Source: Lithodes maja (Eukaryota; Arthropoda; Malacostraca; Decapoda; Lithodidae). Taken from it: DNA of 64,000 bases. Below the pieces are notes generated by a model. The model did not search any database. It was not told the DNA's origin and saw nothing but the letters and a program-made list of their open reading frames with translations. Position 1 is the stretch's first letter. Each line of letters opens with the position of its first letter. Position numbers and translations under genes: made by a program. This document shows positions 44,023 through 55,156 of this stretch, piece by piece. The stretch covers positions 1 to 64,000 of the forward strand of contig JBAKBP010007098.1 in NCBI GenBank assembly GCA_037953745.1, given 5' to 3'.

Positions 44023-44025
<3 letters not shown>
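43226..44025. other. No gene seen; trinucleotide microsatellite
   Basis: AT-rich sequence without a recognised element. It holds a run of ATT and AGT trinucleotides at about 43521-43577. The origin is unknown. Confidence 0.6.

Positions 44026-44060
<35 letters not shown>
44026..44060. repeat. TA microsatellite
   Basis: A TA run directly abutting the left arm of the palindrome at 44061. Confidence 0.9.
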
Positions 44061-44063
<3 letters not shown>

Positions 44064-44216
44064 AGGAAAAGAATGACGAGGGACGTAACAACCAACATCT
44101 TTATTACACACATTTTCAAACGTTTCGACATATAGTGTCGAATATATGTCGAAACGTTTGAAAATGTGTGTAATAAAGATGTTGGTTGTTACGTCCCTCG
44201 TCATTCTTTTCCTCCT
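44061..44216. repeat. Perfect inverted repeat, 74-bp arms, 8-bp spacer
   Basis: The arm 44061-44134 is the exact reverse complement of 44143-44216, checked base by base; the spacer is GTGTCGAA. Each arm contains TCGAAACGTTTG followed on the same strand by AATAAA. CGAAACG plus AATAAA is common at the ends of Penelope-like elements, so the palindrome may be two such ends joined tail to tail. That link is only a resemblance. No coding sequence. Confidence 0.95.
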
Positions 44217-44330
44217 GAAGTTGAGATTCCCCAGGAACGCTCCCATTTCCGATATATGTATATTGTGACATCTGGAAGATAACCAAGATGTGACATGTGA
44301 CCAGACCAACCTGTTAAACGTGACTTTACA

Positions 44331-44856
44331 CGGCGGGTGCCCAACCCCGAAAAAGGTTGAAATAGGGGAGCTATCCCCCCGCCAAAGGCGGCTTTCTAGG
44401 GCCTTTCCTAGATGATGCTGAGAGGATTGGGTTCTAGTCATGTGGTGATGGGCTGGTCTATCAGAGTGAGAACTGAGCAATCTCTGCCATACCCATAGCT
44501 TACTCTGACTGTTCCTTTTACCTATATATTTCTAGATCTCAAGTGACGGCATCTCTAACGTGGATTGACCTCCCAATCTACCAAGATTGGAAGCCAAAGT
44601 GTCACAATTTTCCCTTGCCCCTCAACTTTCTCTTCATAATTGCTGAGGGACACAGGGCCCTGGGTGGGGCTTTGGTTTCCCGGGCATTTCCGCACCCTCC
44701 TCAGCTCCCCGCCATGGAGTGGCTTCGGTCACCCAGGCTTTATTGTGGTCGGCGGGGAGGGTTCTGTGGGGGCGCTCAGTTATGGCCTTGGCCTTGCTCG
44801 GGGCCTTGGGGCTGTTCGGCCAGGCAGCTTGGGGAACAACAACAACAACAACAACA
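44331..44856 (+). mobile_element. Retroposed insertion with (CAA)n tail in gypsy-3 LTR
   Basis: About 525 bp flanked by a 13-bp duplication ACGTGACTTTACA (44318-44330 and 44857-44869) and ending in a CAA repeat (about 44836-44856). A long target duplication with a simple-repeat tail indicates target-primed reverse transcription. The body is GC-rich at the 3' side and does not show a convincing reading frame. It may be a SINE or a 5'-truncated LINE; the family is not recognised. Confidence 0.7.
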
Positions 44857-44895
44857 ACGTGACTTTACAACTACACGACTCACCCCTGCTTACAT

Positions 44896-44949
<54 letters not shown>

Positions 44950-45170
44950 CCCGGCTACATCCTGCATTCTTGGCATTCCTCGCTTTCTCGCCAAATCTGC
45001 GTGTGACGGGCGGGGCGATGTGACGTGAGCAGCCCCCTTCCCCCCATCTACCCTCATTGGACCACCACACCTGCTTCTCACCTGTAATTGGTCGACGTGT
45101 TTCCTGAATTCTGACTGGTGGCGGCACCTGTTTCCTGACTTCTGATTGGATTAACTTGGTCCAGGAAATG

Positions 45171-45178
45171 ATATATAA
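45171..45178 (+). promoter_or_regulatory. TATA box in gypsy-3 LTR
   Basis: ATATATAAGCC sits in the LTR downstream of repeated ATTGG motifs, with a plausible start about 30 bases on (near 45200). Promoter role is inferred from position. Confidence 0.45.
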
Positions 45179-46352
45179 GCCTGGGATTTGATAGTTCAAA
45201 CTAGTACTTTCTTAGCTGGGGAGAGACGAGCAGAGTGTTGGGGAGACGTGACAGACTTCACAGGCTTGTATAATAGGGGTTATTATATGTTAAGCAGCGT
45301 CCGGGAGTGACCTCTTACTCGTTAGTTAGGGATTATTCGTGACTGTTAATTAACCAGAGGTATGTAAGAAACATACACTCATTTGATTTAAGATGTTGTG
45401 ATTGGAGAATCATATAGGTTGGATTGGAGAATCATATATGTTTAATTAGAGAGATATATATTTTGAATTATTGTTTACATTTGGTGATTAGAATTAAGGT
45501 TTGATTCAGAGATGATTTGTGATTGAATATTGACTACTTTACCTGTTAATACTTAACTGATTTGATGTAAAGCCATTGTCATTCATACTTAAGCATTGTA
45601 GAAGTTTAATACTTATCTGACTTTATATAAAGTTATTTGTTATTCATAATAGGCATTGTAAAAGTCCTATCAATTATATTGTCTACTTAAATTAAGCCTA
45701 CTAAACTTTAATTTGTACTTTAGTGAAATCAGAACGTATGCAAAACGATCCTGAAATCTATCATAACTTTCATTGCTTATTATTTTGATTAATTGTAAAA
45801 TACCTTATTTACGTGTATAAATACAATTCCATTTTATATGTGACTTTCTAATATTTCCTTACCATTTTTATTTAGTCAAATGTCTTTCAGTAATAAGAAT
45901 AAATAAGATAAAATACTAAAGGGAGAATAATAATAAACTAAGAATAAAGAGATAATGTAAAGAGTAAAACAGTCTTTAAAGGGTTAACAAAATTATATTA
46001 ATTATATAAAAAAATCTTAATACTTTGCTGATAATCAAGATTAATTGAGATATTCCAGTGTTTTAAAAACCCTTGCTTACATACCGAACTTTTGTATTCG
46101 TAATTAATAGCCTCTTTCATATTAAAACATTCAATATAACTTTAAATAGTTTACTGATTAAATATAATTGAAGTGTATCAGAGTATAAAGGATAACTGTC
46201 CCAACAACTAAAGGAAAGCAGGTAACAACATAACAAACTTTAATAATTTACGTTCTATTGGCCTTCAGCTGTTTGCTACACTCTCATATTAACTATTCTA
46301 TCTTTATTTATTTAGTTAACCACTTCTAAATCAAGATACGTAACAGATTAAC

Positions 46353-46368
46353 TGGCGACCTTGCCAGG
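46353..46368 (+). promoter_or_regulatory. gypsy-3 primer-binding site
   Basis: TGGCGACCTTGCCAGG lies seven bases after the LTR end. It shares TGGCGACCT with gypsy-1 and TGGCGACCTTGC with gypsy-2. Confidence 0.6.
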
Positions 46369-46413
46369 ATACGTTTTGTATAAGTTTCACTAAGTTCATA
46401 TCATATCATAATC

Positions 46414-47355
46414 ATGCCTGAAATTATTAATAAGGAATATGTTAAGAATTTCTTAGAATCGTCACCCGTTGCCTATGACATCGATCTCTTGTCCAAGGCA
46501 GAGTTAATAGTACTAGCCTCGTATCTTGAGCTAATGGTCTCGGACATGACAAAACCTGAAATAGCACAGATCATAAAGTCAGAATTATTTGGGATTCACG
46601 AGGGCGGTGAGCATAACGGAGCCGAGGGCGGTGAGCCAAACGGAGCGGATGGTGGAGGACTCGGTAATGGGATACAGATGCGGTTTGGTGAGAATTTGCC
46701 AGAGGGATTTACCCCTGAGCAAAATCTAGAATTGGCTAGATTAAATGCTGCCCAGGCAGACTCTCAGCTGCAGGCAGATCATGAATATCGCATGGCCCAA
46801 TTAACTGCTCAAACTGAGTCCAAACATAATGTGCTTGCTCCCCCTCTGGGATTAACCATGATGAGTGTTATTCCCCCATTCACAAAGGACAATGTTCAGG
46901 ACTTTTTTGTGTTGTTCGAGGAGGTTGCTACAGGTATGGGGTGGACAAGGGATCGGTGGCCATTTATGTTGCAAACGGTGTTGACAGGACAAGGTCGGGA
47001 AACTTACATTTCAGTAGAGTCTGAGGTTCGGCAAGACTATGACCGTCTCAAAGCAGCCATTCTAAAAACCTACAAACTGCTGCCAGAAGCATATAGACAG
47101 ACTTTCAGAAAGACTCTTAAACAATTCGAGGAAACTCATACCGTGTTTGCCAGGACCATGAACAAAGCTTTAAATAACTGGCTAACAAGTAAGAATGTCA
47201 CTGAGTTTAAGGGTCTGAAAGAGTTAATCTTGCTTGAGAACTTCCTATGGAAGGTAGATTCATCAGTAGCCTATCATTTGAGAGGGAAAAAGGTAGAAAC
47301 TCTTGCCGAAGCTGCAGACATGGCTGATACGTATGTACTAGTCATGCGCACCAGA
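46414..47355 (+). pseudogene. gypsy-3 Gag, N-terminal and capsid part
   Basis: From the ATG at 46414: a SAP-like helix pair (LSKAELIVLASYLEL...MTKPEIAQIIKSEL, residues about 25-60), a Gly/Asn/Glu-rich repeat, a charged helix, and the capsid. Its second half is SCAN-like: EAYRQTFRKTLKQFEETHTVF, NNWLTSKN, LKELILLENFL, KKVETLAEAADMADTY. The reading frame then passes without a stop into LINE sequence, so the annotated end is the insertion point, not a natural stop. The nucleocapsid and protease resume at 51523. Confidence 0.75.
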
Positions 47356-47694
47356 TCCGAAGAGTTGATGGAGAAATATCGCAAGATGATCCAGCACTAC
47401 AAAAACAAGTCAAGGAATATCATCATCTCAGGCATTCTCCCCAAGATCGACGCACCTGACAAATTCTACGACAAGGCCTTCAGCACAAATAGCTGACTAA
47501 AATATTTGTGTCTGAGGGAAGAAGTTGAATTCATCAACCTCTGGGACAACTTCTACAACCAGCCTACTCTGTTCCGCAAGGATGGCACTCACCTAAACCC
47601 TGTGGGTTCAGCATGCATGGGTCGTCTCCTACACGAAGCAGTCCGCAGCCATGGATCAAAAAACGCCATCCGAGAAGAAGCAGCAGTGACATAA
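47356..47694 (+). pseudogene. CR1-like LINE ORF1, SGNH-esterase C-terminal part
   Basis: It encodes SRNIIISGILPKID, FINLWDNFY, LFRKDGTHLNPVGSACMGRLL. The final GTHLNPVG carries the Asp/His block of an SGNH-type hydrolase, the esterase domain known in ORF1 of CR1/L2 LINEs. A TGA at about 47494 interrupts it. Its 5' end is fused to gypsy-3 Gag codons by insertion. Confidence 0.65.
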
Positions 47695-47778
47695 ATCATC
47701 CAACGCCAAGCAAAAATCAGAGGCAACCGAGGACCACCAGCGAGAAGGACCGAAGACAGCGAGGATCGAGGACAGCCA

Positions 47779-50023
47779 TGAACATAAGTGTAGATCCGAC
47801 AAGAACCAAAAATATTATTAAAGAGCGTTCCGTGAGTTCTAAAATAACAAATTTAAAGGTTTTCTATGCAAACGCTCATAGCATACGCAATAAATTTTCA
47901 GATTTAGAGGAGCTAGTGTTTACAGAAAAATATGATGTGATTGGCATAACAGAATCTTGGCTCAATACAGAAGATAGAGACTTTTTAGCAGAGTATTCAC
48001 TTCCCGGTTATGTAATGTTTGAGAAAAGCTGAATAAATCGAAATGGAGGTGGCGTTTTACTTTATATCAAAGAAAGTCTTAACCCTACCCTCTTGTCAAA
48101 ACCTCAAATTATGAACGTCGACACATCTTTTGTGCTAATAAAGAATAATAAAGGTACAAAAATAATACTTGCGTTAATATACAGACCTCCAGCTCAATCA
48201 GTGCAAACTGACCGAGAAATTTACGAACAAATTGCAGATGTAAAGTAACTCACAAGATACCGTAATTTTTGGCGACTTTAATTTACCTGTGACCAAGTGG
48301 GGCGATACTCTTACTTCACACTCCGGACATGACTTGTATACGAACTTGCAAGAGAGTTGCTTTATCAATTTGTTCGAACGCCGACCCGTGGTAATAACAT
48401 TCTTGACATTGTACTTGCAACAAAAGAAGAATTAATAGAGAATTTGAATGTTGGTGATGAATTCAGTAACAGCGACCATCGTACGATAACTTTCACTTTA
48501 AAGTTTACTAGTAACGAACCAAATAGTAGCATCGAAAAAGTCCCTAACTTCAAGAAAGCAAACTTCCATAAACTTAGAGCTATGTTTAAAGAAACTGACT
48601 GGAGCTTTTTAATTAACAATAACGACATAAATACATCTTGGAAGTTATTCGCAACCACTTACCTAAAAGCAGTGCAAGACTGCATACCATCGAAAATATG
48701 GCGTCCAGGCCATGATAATAAGCCCAAATGGTGGAATAAAGATATTTCAAACTGCCTGCTTGCTAAAAAATTTGCTAATGATAGATTAAAATCCTCACAA
48801 AATGACGAAGAACGGGTGAAATTTGTAGAGCTACGACGCTAAGCCAAAAAGTTAATTAAGCAAAGTAAAAAGACCTTAGAGTTACATATTGCGAATCAAA
48901 GTAAAACAAACTCGAAAGAATTCTATAGTTATATCAGAAAGAAAAAAGTAGTTACTTCAACTGTTGGACCGTTAGTCGATGAAAATGGAGAATACACCAA
49001 AGACGAAGTACAAATGAGTAATGCCCTCAATACCTTCTTTGCATCAGTTTTTACAACAGAAGACCTCAGTGATATCCCTACACCATCGCCGATTCAGATT
49101 GATAATTCAGATGTTCTAAGCAATATCACCGTTACAGAGAGAGAAGTATTGAATTGTTTAGATAAACTCAAGGTAAATAAAACGCCTGGACCTGATACAA
49201 TCTCGCCTAGAGTTCTAAAGGAAGCTAAGGATGAGCTCTCCAAACCACTGACATTACTAATCAATAAATCCTTGCAGTCTGGAACTATGCCTGATCAGTG
49301 GAAGCTAGCCAACGTAACACCGATATTAAAAAAAGGCAGCAAATCCCTACCCAGTAACTATCTTCCAATTAGCTTAACCTCAGTTGTATGTAAAATGCTA
49401 GAAACGGTCATACGAGACAGACTCGTAAATAACTTAGAGGAAAATAACATACTTAAAGATACTCAACACGGCTTTCGTAAAAAACGTTCCTGTTTAACAA
49501 ACCTCTTAGACTTCTTTCACGATATCCTCAACCTCTACGATGAGAGTAAAGCTGTAGATATTATATACCTTGATTTTCAAAAGGCCTTTGACAAAGTTCC
49601 CCACAAACGTTTACTGCTAAAACTAAAAGCGCATGGAATACAAGACGGTGTGTTGAAATGGATAGAAAATTGGCTCAGCGACAGAAAGCAAAGAGTAGTC
49701 ATAAACGGTAAGGCATCTAAATGGACCAATGTAAGTAGCGGGGTACCCCAGGGATCGGTACTAGGTCCAATTCTCTTTCTAATTTACATCAACGACATAG
49801 ATGAGGGTCTCACCTGTACAATCTCAAAATTTGCTGACGATACAAAAATTGCAAATAGCGTACTCTCAAAAGAACAAGTTGACGATATGCAACACAATCT
49901 AGATAAATTGTCATGTTGGGCCCAAATTTGGCAAATGAGTTTCAATGCGGATAAATGTAAAGTACTACATATCGGATACCTAAATGAGAAACCAAACTAT
50001 TCGATGAATGGCACTCAGCTTAA
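47779..50023 (+). pseudogene. CR1-like LINE ORF2: endonuclease and reverse transcriptase
   Basis: In order: VFYANAHSIRNKFSDLEELV and GITESWLN (endonuclease), YRPPAQS, GDFNLPVTKWGDTL, SDHRTITF, the linker KPKWWNKDISN, then RT. RT reads KTPGPDTISPRVLKE, GFRKKRSCLTNLLDFFHD, motif A YLDFQKAFDKVPHKRLL, GVPQGSVLGPILFLIYIND and motif C KFADDTKIANS with both Asp. From 49014 to 50023 the RT frame is continuous until the MITE at GTQL. Earlier parts have a stop after FEKS (48030), a shift near 48245 and a stop near 48841. Confidence 0.8.
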
Positions 50024-50647
50024 CCCGGGAACTGCGGGAAGACTCTTAAGAGTTCCCCCAGCGGACTGCGGGAAGACTCTTAAGAGTCAGGGGGAAAAAA
50101 AATGAATTTAAAACACCGAAAAAAAATAAAATATAAATTTTGTTATTTTTTTATTTTGTTTTGCCCCTGGGCCATGCCAAATATCACTCCTGCACCTCCC
50201 CTCCTTCCCCAGTTTCTTCCTCTCCTTCAGTTATCACCTATTTTCCCTGTTATTCCCTTTTCCTGTGGTCTATTTTCGTGCTAACATTAGCGAGTTGGTA
50301 GCAGGGCGTTGTCATCACTGTTAGCAAGCGAGTGCAAGAGAGAGAGAGAGAGAGTATCGATCGACAGTCTCTCTCCAGAGGTGGAGGAAAGTGGTGGGCT
50401 GGGAGGTTGCCTCAGCCATACATTGTGTAACTCCCGGCCTGTATCGCCAATTTTGACCACCCAAACGCTGTTTCCACTAGTTTTATTGTTGTAACAGGTT
50501 AATACCTTTATAATCAACCTATAAGAGGTGCATATGGATAAGTATTAATGCTATTTATGGTAAAATAAATATTTTAGTGATGGGAACAGCTCAAATACGT
50601 CAACACAGGAGTGTGGTGTCTCATACCCCCCATGCGCACTTCAGAGG
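50024..50647. mobile_element. TTAA-flanked MITE (piggyBac type), 624 bp, with a paralogous empty site
   Basis: TTAA duplications at 50020-50023 and 50648-50651. Removing the element and one TTAA restores GCACTCAGCTTAAGAATG, exactly the sequence in the paralogous LINE at 38775-38790. Ends start CCCGGGAACTGCG and, inverted, CCTCTGAAGTGCG. The tandem pair of CTCTTAAGAG palindromes near the left end and inner blocks are shared with 33565-34164. It has no transposase. Confidence 0.85.
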
Positions 50648-50651
50648 TTAA

Positions 50652-51284
50652 GAATGTAAACAGAGAAACCGATCTGGGAGTAACAATATCGAGTAACCTA
50701 AAACCGAGTCAACAATGTTCAGAAGTTGTTAAGAAGGCAAACAAAATAATTGGCTTTATAGGCAGGTCATTTGAGCATAAATCCAAAGAAGTTATCCTAA
50801 CCCATTACAATTCCTTAGTCCGCCCTCTTCTGGAATACTGCGTTCAATCCTGGTGCCCTTATTACCAAAAAGATATAAACAAGCTAGAACGAGTTCAACG
50901 TAGAGTTACCAAAATGATACCTAGCCTAAACAACAAACCATACAAAGAGCGTCTTAGAGAATTAAATCTATTTCCTTAACCCAGCGCAGATTAAGAGGTG
51001 ACTTAATTCAAGTGTTCAAAATCATCAAAGGCATCGACAATATGGACTGTAGTAAGTACTTCACTATCGACCAATCTAATTACACGCGGGGAAACGGTTG
51101 CAAAATTATTGGTAAATCTTTTAACTCACACGAATCTAAGAATTTCTTCTTCAATCGAGTTGTCAACTTGTGGAATGGGCTTCCCCAAAACGTTATAGAC
51201 TGCATCACCGTTGATTCATTTAAACTCCGCCTAGACAAATATCTCGCATCAAACCCGCGACTGACTGCGTTTGTAAATGAATAA
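50652..51284 (+). pseudogene. CR1-like LINE ORF2, C-terminal part
   Basis: It continues RT after the MITE: NVNRETDLGVTISSNLKPSQ, KKANKIIGFIGRSF, LVRPLLEYCVQSWCPYY, LERVQRRVTKMI. After a one-base shift near 50980 comes FKIIKGIDNMDCSKYF, FFNRVVNLWNGLP, and it ends FVNE at 51284. This is the usual CR1/L2-type C-terminus. Confidence 0.8.
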
Positions 51285-51522
51285 CTTTATTTTTTCCCCC
51301 CCTCAGTTACTAACCCATCTGTCCCCTACTAACTTCGTAATCCTGCCACGGACATTAGTTCCAGGGCAGTAATTCCCTTTCCAATGTTCCCTTACCCACT
51401 CTAAACCACTGTTTGGACACTTGATCCTCAGTGTTTTGGAGGACAAGCAACCTAGAAGGGTCACTAGATCTGTTGTTGCTTGATTTCCTTTATACTCCTT
51501 TGTACTCCTTTGTACTACTAAA

Positions 51523-52168
51523 CAACAAATTTCGTGGGAAAAAGCACTATGATAATAATAAGTTCTCCAATCACAAATCTGATTAATCTAGTCACTCGCA
51601 AAAGCCTGTAACGTCTCTCCATGCAAGACAAACTAAAAATGCTCCCCCAACTAAGAATGTGACTCCTGGTAATGGTAACAGAGTTGGGGCCCAAACCAAT
51701 AATAATAATGCTTACAAGGGGAATGTATCCCAGAAAGTGTGTACCTATTGTGGCAAGAGAGGCCACTTAGCTTATCAGTGTTGGGCTAAAGAGAGAGCAG
51801 AGAGACCGCGGGAGACAGTAGCCGCAGTAACTGCCTCCCCAAATAACCAAAACCACCCAAATGTGCCTTTGAAGCAGGACTCCCGACCACAGGAGTACCT
51901 AGCTAACGTAAATCAGACAGGAAATGGTGTAGTAGCGTGTGTGGTGCAACCCGCAAGGGTTAAGCCTGTCTTAGTATCCCAATCAGTTCAGGATAGCTAC
52001 CGTCCCTTTATTTCATCTGGATGTGTGAAAATAAATGGTTGTGTACATGAGGTAAAAATCTTAAGAGATACTGGTTCTACTAGCACCCTCATGGTGAATC
52101 CTTATTCTGAATGCCCAACCTGGCGAATCAGTAATAATGAGAGGTGCTGGAGGTCAATTTTCTGCTAA
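51523..52168 (+). pseudogene. gypsy-3 Gag nucleocapsid and start of protease
   Basis: Gag resumes after the LINE: a basic Lys/Asn-rich stretch (with an in-frame TAA near 51583), then the CCHC knuckle CTYCGKRGHLAYQC at about 51740, and the protease motif ILRDTGSTSTLM at about 52060. A frameshift near 52120-52140 moves the rest of the protease into the frame of 52137-54590. Confidence 0.75.
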
Positions 52169-54590
52169 CTTGGTGAATGGTGAGATTGAGTGTGATTTGC
52201 TGACGGGTGAAGCCTGTATAGCTTTATGTAGACCTCATGACATCCCTGTGCCTGGGGTAACACTCCTTTTGGGGAATGATGTGGCTGGTGAGAGGGTCCG
52301 ACCAGATCCCATTTTATCACTTTCCCCTGTTGATGAGCCACTGACCGGTGAGCTCGAGAAGATGCCAAAGGTTTTCCCAGTGTGTACTGTCACTCGATCT
52401 ATGGCCCAAGTAGCAGTTCCCTCAGATATAATTGTACCAACTGTGAAGGTAGATAAAAGGGATGAAAGAGTATTGAATGATGCTCTAACTGTGCCTGATG
52501 CGGAGACTGAAGTAGATCTGTCTGAAACTTTTATGGCTAACCTTGAGCCAAATGATCATGAAACCCCTCCTAATTGTCCTAGTGGCCTGGTAGAGTTGCA
52601 GCGAGATGACAGTGAGTGTAAGGAGTTAGCTGCCAGTGCCGTGAGTGAAGAGGAGAGTGAGAAGGAGAAGGGTGAATGCTTTTATATGAAGAAAGGAGTT
52701 TTGTGGCGTAGGTGGAGACCGCCACATAGACCTATTGATGACGGGGCATGGGACGTACATCAGGTAGTAGTTCCTAAACCTTGTCGTAGAGATATACTAG
52801 AAATGGCCCATAGTATACCCTTAGCAGGGCACCTAGGTGTGAGGAAAACCTTAGATCACATTAGAGCCCACTTTCACTGGCCAGGAATGCGTGCAGATGT
52901 AGTGGAGTTCTGTAGAGTGGGTCACACCTGCCAGATGACAGGAAAACCTAATCAAAAGGTACCTGCACACCCTCTGGTGCCCTTACCAGTGTTCGAGAAC
53001 CCTTTCACTCAGGTGGTAGTGGATATCGTTGGCCCATTGCCAAAGACATCCCAGGGACATATATATTTGTTAACTATCATGGACATGGCAACTCGATACC
53101 CAGAAGCTATACCATTAAGAAATACTTCAGCCCAAACAGTCATTAAGGAACTGCTCAAATTCTTCACCAGAATGGGTTTCCCCCATGAGGTGCAGAGTGA
53201 TCAAGGTACTAATTTCACTTCCAATATATTTCAGCAGTCCCTGAAGGAATTGGGTATCGACCATGTGAAGTCCAGCTCCTACCACCCAAAGAGTCAAGGG
53301 GTCCTCGAACGATACCATCAAACTCTAAAATCTATGTTAAGAAAATATTGTGAGGAAACTGGAGGTGATTGGGATAAGGGGGTACCTTTTCTGTTGTTTG
53401 CCACCCGTGAGGTTCCAACTGAATCTCAGGGTTTCTCACCCAATGAACTAGTTTTCGGTCACCAGGTACGTGGCCCTTTGCAGCTATTGCAGGACAGCCT
53501 AGTTGGTCAGGAAGGGAACCAAAATCTCCTCAGGTATGTGTCAGAATTCAAAACCCGGCTGAGATCCTCGTGCGAGTTTGCAGCACAAAATCTAAGAGTG
53601 GCTAAAGACACCATGAAAGCATGGTACGATAAAAGAGCCTGTGTGAGGGAGTTTCAGCCCAGTGATGAGGTCTTGGTTCTCATTCCCCTTTTCGGCCAAC
53701 CTTTATCAGCAAAATTTAGAAGACCATATAAAGTAGTAAAAAGGTTGAGTGTTACTGACTACTTAGTGGCTACCCCAGACAGGAGGAAGCTTAAGCAAGT
53801 ATTTCACATAAATATGTTAAAACCCTATCATAGGTCCCCTGACTCCTCTCCTCCAGATTCTCCTGCTGTGGTAGTAATAAGGATCTGTGGACATCCTGGT
53901 GTGGGTGATGTTTGTAGTCCTTACCCACAGATCCCGCAGCAGACTGTCCCAGATCCTGAAGGTATCGATTTTGACTTGTCTTGTGGGCTATCCAACTTTA
54001 AATATAATTCAGTAGCATGGGGGGAATTACCAACTAAATTATGTCATATTCCCTCAGAGAAAGCTAAAGAACTAATCCATGTTTTATCACAGTCTCCCAT
54101 TGTGTTCCGTGATACTCCAGGGCTCACCTCATTGGCCGTGCATGACATAGATGTCGGGGATACAGCACCCATCAAATTATCCCCATACCGTGTCTCACCA
54201 CAGCGCAGGAGTATTCTGCAGGTTGAATTAGATTTCATGTTGTCTAATGCCATAATTACTAGAGCCTTAAGCCAGTGGGGCAGTCCGGTCACATTTGTGC
54301 CTAAGCCAGACGGGAGTTATAGATTTTGTATGGACTACAGACAAGTCAATGCCGTAACAAAGAATGATACTTATCCACTGCCACGGATTGATGATTGTAT
54401 TGACCAGATTGGCACAGCCAGTTATATAAGTAAAATTTACCTTATGAAAGGATATTGGCAAGTACCTCTTACACCCCGAGCAAGGGAGATTTCATGTTTT
54501 GTGGTAAACAATCAAGCCTTCTGCTGTGAAGTAATGCCTTATGGCCTGAAAAACGCTCCAGCTACCTTTCAGCGCATAATGAATCAGTGA
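52137..54590 (+). pseudogene. gypsy-3 protease end, integrase and reverse transcriptase in one frame
   Basis: 817 codons with no stop. LLLGNDVAG (protease end, residue about 45) comes first. Integrase: AGHLGVRKTLDHIRAHFHWPGM (about 225), core VVDIVGPL (about 295), SDQGTNFTS (about 355), HPKSQGVLERYHQTLKS (about 380), FATREVPTESQGFSPNELVFGH, C-terminal RPYKVVKRLSVTDYLVATPD (about 535). RT: IDVGDTAPIKL, PYRVSPQRRSI, PKPDGSYRFCMDYRQVN, KIYLMKGYWQVPL, MPYGLKNAPATFQ. Two defects: the integrase zinc site reads CRVGHTC where gypsy-1 has CHTC, and RT motif A has Tyr where Asp is expected. The order integrase-then-RT is seen directly within one frame. The start given is the first ATG after the frameshift, not a real initiation site. 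Confidence 0.85.
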
Positions 54591-54981
54591 CTGAAGGGGT
54601 ACCTGGGTGTGTGGTGTACATTGACGATATCTTTTTTTTTTCCCCATACATGGGAAGAACATCTCAAACAAATCAGACTGCTTTTTGCTAACCTTGCTGA
54701 AGCAAATGTTGTAGTGAACTTTAAAAAGTGCACTTTCATTAAGAGTACTGTCCAATATCTTGGGTATATAGTAGGACAGGGTCAGGTTCCACCTCCTCAT
54801 GCTAAAGTAGAGTCAATTTCAAATTTCCCTACGCCTACCAATAAGAAAGAAATCCAAAGATACTTAGGGATGATTGGATACTACAGGAGGCTTATTTAAT
54901 ATTTCTCAAGGTTAACAGCACCTTTAACAGATCTTCTCCGAAAGGATGTGAAGTTTGAGTGGTCCTCCGATTGTGAGGAGG
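54591..54981 (+). pseudogene. gypsy-3 RT C-terminal part, frameshifted and cut
   Basis: After a stop at IMNQ the RT continues in other frames: VVYIDDI (catalytic motif C) at about 54615-54635, then VNFKKCTFIKSTVQYLGYIVG, RYLGMIGYYRRLI, a stop, and LTAPLTDLLRKDVKFEWSSD. It ends at EAF where the ATAG-type tail of the inverted RTE-like LINE begins. Confidence 0.8.
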
Positions 54982-55156
54982 CTTTCTATCTATCTATCTA
55001 TATGCTCAGGGCCAATCCCCATTTTGGGGGTAGCCGACTCAAGACAGAGCAAGAACAGGGAAAACACAAAAACAACATAAAACAACAAATAAACACAGAT
55101 AAAAAGCACAAACTCACACACATCCAGGTCACCCAGGAGAAGACCCAGAGACCAGG

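Larger units (their letters stand above)
44264..46345 (+). repeat. gypsy-3 5' LTR
   Basis: It starts TGTGACATCTGG and ends ATACGTAACA, the same terminal pattern as gypsy-1 and gypsy-2. Length is 2082 bp, of which about 540 bp is a later insertion (44331-44869). It contains a (GA)n run (about 44898-44945), CCAAT-type ATTGG motifs near 45085-45150 and a TATA box. Without the second LTR in the window the left boundary rests on termini and context. Confidence 0.6.
47356..51522 (+). mobile_element. CR1/L2-like LINE, longer copy, inside gypsy-3 gag
   Basis: The plus-strand LINE has the end of ORF1 (47356-47694) and ORF2 (endonuclease from 47779, RT to 51284). A 3' end of repeated CTTTGTACTC-type units lies at about 51490-51522. 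It is closely related to 37920-40728. A MITE sits in the RT at 50024-50647. Stops and shifts occur near 48030, 48245, 48840 and 50990, so it is inactive. The exact 5' junction in gag is uncertain by about 20 bases. Confidence 0.8.

Noticed and set aside
44061..44216. Complete hammerhead ribozyme
   Set aside because: GAAAC is present, but I find no CTGATGA core strand at a suitable distance.
44780..45199. 139-codon minus-strand frame with a Ser-Leu repeat
   Set aside because: It is made by the GA microsatellite and the CAA repeat within the gypsy-3 LTR.
52165..52368. Minus-strand open frames within gypsy-3 pol and copia pol (for example 52165, 53127, 57638, 58307)
   Set aside because: Short mirrors of strongly supported coding sequence on the other strand.
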